From contig NZ_CP060789.1 in the NCBI RefSeq assembly GCF_014489575.1, forward strand, positions 248,001 to 312,000: DNA of 64,000 bases. Direction: 5' to 3'. The position numbers and the translations under genes are program-made. Below are positions 59,488 through 64,000 of the stretch, piece after piece (within the stretch, counting starts at the first letter, position 1; each line of letters opens with the position of its first letter). The stretch comes from Tessaracoccus defluvii (GTDB lineage: Bacteria > Actinomycetota > Actinomycetes > Propionibacteriales > Propionibacteriaceae). Below the pieces are notes generated by a model. That model saw nothing but the letters and a program-made list of their open reading frames with translations, was not told where the DNA came from and made no database searches.

Positions 59488-61002
59488 ATGCCATTTCCCC
59501 TTCTGACCATCCTGGCCCTGCTGCCGATCCTCGGCTCGCTGGTGCTGCTGGCCCTCAAGGGCCCTGTCGCCCGCCTCGTCGGCTACGGCTTCGCCCTCAC
59601 CACGGCCATCCTGGGCGTGCTGGCGTTCATCCTGCATTCGCAGGGTGCCGCGCTCGCCGAGCAGGCGCAGTGGATCCCTGCGATCGGCGCCTACTACGCG
59701 CTCGACCTCGACGGCATGGGCGCCCTCCTGGTGCTCATGACCGTCATCCTCGTGCCCATCGTTCTGCTCGCTGAGTGGAAGGTCGGCGAGACGGAGAACG
59801 CGCGCTGGGGCACCGGCACCTTCGTGGCGCTGGCGCTGCTCCTCGAGGGCTTCGCCCTCTTCGTGTTCATGGCCGGCGACGTCCTGCTGTTCTACCTCGC
59901 CTTCGAGGCGACGCTGATCCCGACCTACTTCCTGATCGCCGGCTTCGGCGGGGTCCGCCGCCGGGCCGCCGCGCTGAAGTTCCTGATCTACTCGCTGGTC
60001 GGTGGCCTCGTCATGCTGGTCGCCATCGCCGGGCTCTACGCGGTCACCGCCGCGGAGGGCACGCCGACGTTCCTGATCAACGACCTGGCGACGCTCGGTA
60101 TCGACGGCACCATCGGCCGCTGGCTCTTCGTGGGCTTCTTCTTCGCGTTCGCGGTGAAGGCGCCGATGGCCGGCCTGCACACGTGGCTCCCCGACGCCGC
60201 CGAGCAGGCGACGCCGGGTACCTCGACCCTGCTCGTCGGCATCCTGGACAAGATCGGCACGTTCGGCATGATCCGGATCTGCCTCTCGGTGTTCCCCGAG
60301 GCGACCCAGTGGGCGACTCCGCTGATCCTGATCTGGGCCGTGGTCTCCGTGCTCTACGGCGCCATCATGGCGTTCGGCGCCAAGGACCTCCTGCGGCTCG
60401 TCTCCTACACCTCGATCAGCCACTTCGGCTTCATGGTCTTCGGTATCTTCGCCCTGACCTCGCAGTCGATCAGCGGCTCGATCTTCTACATGCTCAACCA
60501 CGGTCTGTCGACCGCGGCCATGTTCCTGGTGGTCGGCTTCATGATCGCGCGGCGTGGTTCCGCCGACATCGACGCCTTCGGCGGTGTGCAGAAGGTGGCC
60601 CCCGTGCTGGCCGGTGTGCTCCTGACGTCGGGCCTGACGGCGCTGGCGCTTCCCGGCATGGGCAGCTTCGTGTCCGAGTTCCTGGTCATGGCCGGGGCCT
60701 GGCAGCGCTACCCGATCCACACCGCGTTCATCACGCTCGGCATGGTGCTGGCCGCCGTGTACGTGCTGCGGATGTACCTGCGCACGATGACGGGCCCGGT
60801 GACGGAGCAGGTCTCCACCCACATCACCACCGATCTCACGCTGCGGGAGAAGGCGGTCGTCGCGCCGCTGCTCATCCTGCTGATCGTGTTCGGCTTCTTC
60901 CCGAAGCCGCTGCTCTCGGTCGCGGATGACGCGGCGACGCAGACGATGGCCCTCGTCGGCGTGGCCGACCCCGCCCCGCAGGTTCAGGAAGGCAACCGAT
61001 GA
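59488..61002 (+). CDS. nuoM: NADH-quinone oxidoreductase subunit M
   Basis: ATG 59488 with AAGGAG upstream; 504 residues, intact. Antiporter-like: FLAFEATLIPTYFLI (key Glu), VKAPMAGLHTWLPDAAEQATPGTS (key Lys), SYTSISHFGFM. About fourteen membrane helices. It is one of three proton channels. Confidence 0.98.
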   Translation: MPFPLLTILALLPILGSLVLLALKGPVARLVGYGFALTTAILGVLAFILHSQGAALAEQAQWIPAIGAYYALDLDGMGALLVLMTVILVPIVLLAEWKVGETENARWGTGTFVALALLLEGFALFVFMAGDVLLFYLAFEATLIPTYFLIAGFGGVRRRAAALKFLIYSLVGGLVMLVAIAGLYAVTAAEGTPTFLINDLATLGIDGTIGRWLFVGFFFAFAVKAPMAGLHTWLPDAAEQATPGTSTLLVGILDKIGTFGMIRICLSVFPEATQWATPLILIWAVVSVLYGAIMAFGAKDLLRLVSYTSISHFGFMVFGIFALTSQSISGSIFYMLNHGLSTAAMFLVVGFMIARRGSADIDAFGGVQKVAPVLAGVLLTSGLTALALPGMGSFVSEFLVMAGAWQRYPIHTAFITLGMVLAAVYVLRMYLRTMTGPVTEQVSTHITTDLTLREKAVVAPLLILLIVFGFFPKPLLSVADDAATQTMALVGVADPAPQVQEGNR

Positions 61003-62572
61003 TCAACCTGTTGGAATTCCCGCAGCGACGCTGGAGTGGATGGAACTGTCCCCGCTCCTGGTGCTGCTGATCGCGGGCTCCCTCGGCATCCTGCTGGAGG
61101 CGCTGGTGCCGCGGTCCGCCCGCTACGTGGTCCAGTCCGGGCTGGCTCTGCTGTCGGTCGGTGCCGCCCTGGCGCTGACGGTGATCAACTGGTCCGCCGG
61201 AAACATCCTGCTGGCAGGCATGGACCTCGTGGCACTGGACGGCGCCGCCTACCTGTTCTGGACCGTCCTCCTCATCGCCGGACTCGGCGGCGTCGCGCTC
61301 TTCGCAGAGCGCGGCTACGGGGGCCAGTCCGCGTTCGCATCGTCCGCGGCCACCGTCCCCGGCTCGCCACTGGAGCGCGAGGCCGACCGGCAGGGCAACG
61401 AGCACACCGAGATCTTCCCGCTGCTGCTGTTCGCCCTGTTCGGCATGATGCTCTTCACGTCCGCGAACAACCTGCTGGTGCTGTTCGTGGCTGTCGAGAT
61501 CCTCTCGCTGCCGCTGTACCTGCTGACCGCCATGGCCCGCCGCCGTCGCCTCCTCAGCCAGGAGGCCGCGCTGAAGTACTTCCTGCTGGGCTCGCTGGCC
61601 TCGGCGATCATGCTCTACGGCGTGGCGCTGCTCTACGGCTACGCCGGCAGCCTGCAGCTCAGCGGCCTGGACCAGGCTCTGGCCGCCGGTGCGGGCAGCC
61701 GTCCGCTGCTCCTGACCGGTCTGCTGCTGACCTCGGTCGGCGTCCTGTTCAAGATGGGCGCGGTGCCGTTCCATGCCTGGACCCCGGACGCCTACATGGG
61801 TGCCCCGACGCCGGTCACCGGCTTCATGGCTGTCGCCACGAAGACCGCCGCCGTCGCCGGCCTCATGCGGGTCTTCTACGTCGGCCTGGGGGCCGAGCAG
61901 TGGACCTGGCAGATCCTGTTCGCCACCGTCGCCATCATGACCATGGTCCTTGGCGTCACCGTCGCCCTGTCGCAGAACGACATCAAGCGCCTGCTCGCCT
62001 ACTCGTCCATCGCGCACGCCGGGTTCATCCTGGTCGGCGTCGTCGGCGCGGTCCCTGCGGCCGAGGGCGTCGCTGTGTCGTCGGTCGGGGCCGTCGCGTT
62101 CTACATGCTGACCTACGGGATCGCGACGCTCGGCGCCTTCGCCATCGTGACGATGGTCCGTCGCTCCGGCGGCGAGGCCAACTCGATCGACGCGTGGAAG
62201 GGGCTGGGCAAGCGCAACCCCATCGTTGCGGCGCTCATGACGCTGTTCATGCTGTCCTTCGCCGGCATCCCGCTGACGGCCGGATTCATCGGCAAGCTCA
62301 CCGTCTTCGCGTCCGCGTGGGCCGGTGGCTACGGCTGGCTGGTGCTGGTGGCCGTCGTGATGAGCGCGATCGCCGCGGTCTTCTACTTCAAGGTCATCGT
62401 GGCCATGTGGTTCCAGGACGCCGATCCGGCATCCGTCGGCATCGTCGAGGTGCCGTCCCTGTGGACCTGGTGCCTGCTGGCCGTCACGGGCGCAGCGACG
62501 TTCATCCTGGGTATCATCCCGGGTGGGCTGCTGACGCTCTTCGGGGGCGTCACGTCCCAGTTCATCCGCTGA
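60999..62572 (+). CDS. nuoN: NADH-quinone oxidoreductase subunit N
   Basis: ATG 60999 overlaps the nuoM stop. One base is missing at 61013-61014 (GG where GGG is expected), only five codons in; repaired, the protein starts MINLLGIPAATLEWMELSP and has 524 residues. Without the repair a start at ATG 61038 in the main frame would be chosen. Antiporter motifs AVEILSLPLYLLTA, GAVPFHAWTPDAYMGAPTPVTGFMAV and AYSSIAHAGFIL are clear. Confidence 0.95.
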
Positions 62573-62592
62573 CCTGACTGAGGAGAAGACCC

Positions 62593-63558
62593 GTGGCCGA
62601 GGCCGCACTCGAGGCTGACCTCGCCGCCCTGCTGGAGACCTTCGAGCAGCAGCTCGTGGAGTCCGCCGTCGCCGGTTCCCCGTTCGTGACGGAGGCCGCC
62701 CGGCACATCATCGACGCAGGGGGCAAGCGGTTCCGTCCGCTGCTCGTGTTCCTGTCGTCGCGCTTCGGCGGTGACACCGACCGGGACGACCTGATGCGGG
62801 CGGCGCTCGTCATGGAGCTCACCCACGTGGCGAGCCTCTACCACGACGACGTCATGGACGCCGCCGACCTGCGTCGCGGTGCACCGTCGGCCAACAGGCT
62901 GTGGGGCAACTCGGTCGCGATCCTCGTCGGAGACTTCCTGTTCGCCAGGGCGTCGACCACTGTGGCCGAGCTGGGCGTCGAGTACGTCATGTTGCAGGCG
63001 GAGACGTTCTCCCGGCTGGTGCAGGGGCAGATCGCGGAGACCAAGGGTCACGCCGCCGGCGAGGACCCGCTGGCCCACTATCTGCAGGTCATCGCGGACA
63101 AGACCGGCTCACTCATCGCCGCGTCCGCGCGCTTCGGGGGCATGGTCTCGGGCGCCTCGCCGGAGACGCTCGCGGCCCTGTCGGCGTTCGGGGAGGAGGT
63201 CGGCCTGGTGTTCCAGCTGTCCGACGACCTCATCGACATCACCTCCACCAGCACAGGCAAGACGCCGGGCACCGACCTGCGCGAAGGCGTCCCGACGCTG
63301 CCGGTGCTGATGCTCCGGGCCGAGGCCGACCCCGCCGACGCGGACCTGCTGGCACTCATCGAGGGGGACCTCGACTCCGATGAGGCCCTGGCCGAGGCGC
63401 TCGCCGCGCTCCGGGCCCATCCCGTCATGGCCCGTGCCAAGGCGGAGGTGGAGCGGCATGCGGAGATCGCCCGCGGCCACCTGGCGGGGCTGCCCGAGGG
63501 AGAGGCCAAGGACGCACTCCTTCGCGTGTGCGCGGAACTGGTCGACCGCACCAACTGA
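62593..63558 (+). CDS. Long-chain polyprenyl diphosphate synthase
   Basis: GTG 62593 with GAGGAGAAG upstream; 321 residues, intact. It is an all-trans prenyltransferase: GGKRFRPLLV, first Asp-rich motif LYHDDVMDAADLRRG, second motif QLSDDLIDI, and KTPGTDLREGVPTLP. The residue types before the first motif (VASLYHDD) fit a long product, as for the tail of menaquinone. It lies 20 bases after nuoN and supplies the substrate for MenA. Chain length (for example C40 or C45) is not readable here. Confidence 0.93.
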   Translation: MAEAALEADLAALLETFEQQLVESAVAGSPFVTEAARHIIDAGGKRFRPLLVFLSSRFGGDTDRDDLMRAALVMELTHVASLYHDDVMDAADLRRGAPSANRLWGNSVAILVGDFLFARASTTVAELGVEYVMLQAETFSRLVQGQIAETKGHAAGEDPLAHYLQVIADKTGSLIAASARFGGMVSGASPETLAALSAFGEEVGLVFQLSDDLIDITSTSTGKTPGTDLREGVPTLPVLMLRAEADPADADLLALIEGDLDSDEALAEALAALRAHPVMARAKAEVERHAEIARGHLAGLPEGEAKDALLRVCAELVDRTN

Positions 63559-63593
63559 GCGGCGGTCGACGGTCCCTCCCGGGTTCCAGGCGG

Positions 63594-63612
63594 ATCACCC
63601 TCGGCGGGTGAT
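63594..63612 (+). terminator. Short hairpin after the polyprenyl synthase gene
   Basis: ATCACCC-TCGGC-GGGTGAT forms a perfect seven-base stem with a five-base loop, 36 bases after the stop. There is no T-tract. It may end the long menJ-nuo transcript. Confidence 0.4.
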
Positions 63613-63626
63613 GCCGGTCCCTGGCC

Positions 63627-63642
63627 GGGTGGGTAGGGTGGG
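63627..63642 (+). other. G-quadruplex motif upstream of the last gene
   Basis: GGGTGGGTAGGGTGGG has four G3 tracts with loops of one, two and one bases, the pattern of a very stable parallel quadruplex. It lies 45 bases before GTG 63687 on the coding strand and overlaps TAGGGT (63634-63639), a possible -10 box. It could influence transcription or mRNA folding. Confidence 0.55.
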
Positions 63643-63686
63643 TAGGCGTGCGCACCGTGCGCCCACGAACCCGAAGGGACACCACC

Positions 63687-64000
63687 GTGTCTGAGCTCAT
63701 CATCATCGGCTACGACGACCACGAGACCGCCGAGCGCGCCCAGGAGGAGGTCCTGCGGCTCCGCCGCGACTTCGTCGTGGAGCTGTCCGGCATCGCCGTC
63801 GTCCGCGTCGACGACGACGGCAAGAAGCACATCGACACCCCGGGCGCCGTCGTGGCCGCCTCCGCGACGGGCGGCGCGCTCTGGGGCATGATCGTCGGGC
63901 TGCTGTTCCTGGTGCCCGGCGTGGGCCTCCTCATCGGCGGCGCCTGGGGTGCCCTGTCCGGGGCGGCGGCGAAGGCAGGCATCAACCGTGACCTGCGCTC
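63687..64000 (+). CDS. DUF1269-family membrane protein (truncated by window end)
   Basis: GTG 63687 has GAAGGGA seven bases upstream. The first 104 residues are visible and open to the window edge. They start SELIIIGYDDHETAERAQEEVLRL, the DUF1269 opening, with a ferredoxin-like domain followed by a Gly-rich membrane hairpin (WGMIVGLLFLVPGVGLLIGGAWGALSGAAA). The function is unknown; relatives are often stress-associated. Confidence 0.85.
   Translation, partial: MSELIIIGYDDHETAERAQEEVLRLRRDFVVELSGIAVVRVDDDGKKHIDTPGAVVAASATGGALWGMIVGLLFLVPGVGLLIGGAWGALSGAAAKAGINRDLR

Overview
This window comes from the chromosome of a very high-GC Gram-positive actinobacterium. The gene set and order (menaquinone genes scattered ahead of a complete nuoA-N operon, a MenJ-type reductase just upstream of nuoA, a polyprenyl-diphosphate synthase just after nuoN) fit the Propionibacteriaceae or a close relative. 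That placement is inference from gene content, not from a marker-gene comparison.

Region 1 (1-19.8 kb) is an accessory glycan-degradation locus. It holds the end of a solute-binding protein, a broken sulfatase, a translationally coupled operon of GH2 beta-galactosidase, GH95 alpha-fucosidase and GH110-type alpha-galactosidase, a GH20 beta-hexosaminidase, the remains of a second GH20, a Gfo/Idh/MocA oxidoreductase, a GH29 alpha-fucosidase and a LacI-type regulator. Together these activities would trim sulfated, fucosylated, blood-group-like O-glycans or milk-type oligosaccharides. An IS110-family element has inserted here and cut off the 3' end of a type I restriction methyltransferase gene. 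Its 5' flank looks like a bridge-RNA locus.

Region 2 (19.8-34.5 kb) holds an unusual single-chain alpha-beta glycyl-tRNA synthetase, a 2-hydroxyacid dehydrogenase, a cation diffusion facilitator, and an overlapping operon (DhaL, sugar nucleotidyltransferase, galactokinase-like kinase, NUDIX). It also holds menE and a LacI-regulated sugar ABC importer with an 18-bp palindromic operator candidate.

Region 3 (34.6-63.6 kb) is core respiratory metabolism. It contains menA-menC-menD, menG, menF, menJ, nuoA to nuoN and the isoprenoid-tail synthase. The genes for making, methylating and partly saturating menaquinone therefore sit beside the NADH dehydrogenase that reduces it. A RecB-like nuclease, an ABC transporter of unknown substrate and a membrane-anchored trypsin-like protease are interspersed.

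A dominant technical feature is that 17 genes are broken by 23 single-base deletions. Nearly all lie in short C or G runs, and essential nuo and men genes are among those hit. Restoring one base at each site gives full-length proteins of normal length. This is most simply a homopolymer consensus error of the assembly rather than biology. I therefore give such genes as whole CDS spans and state where the reading frame breaks. The sulfatase (with an additional in-frame stop), the GH20 remnant and the truncated hsdM are more likely to be truly damaged. I saw no rRNA, tRNA or CRISPR array.
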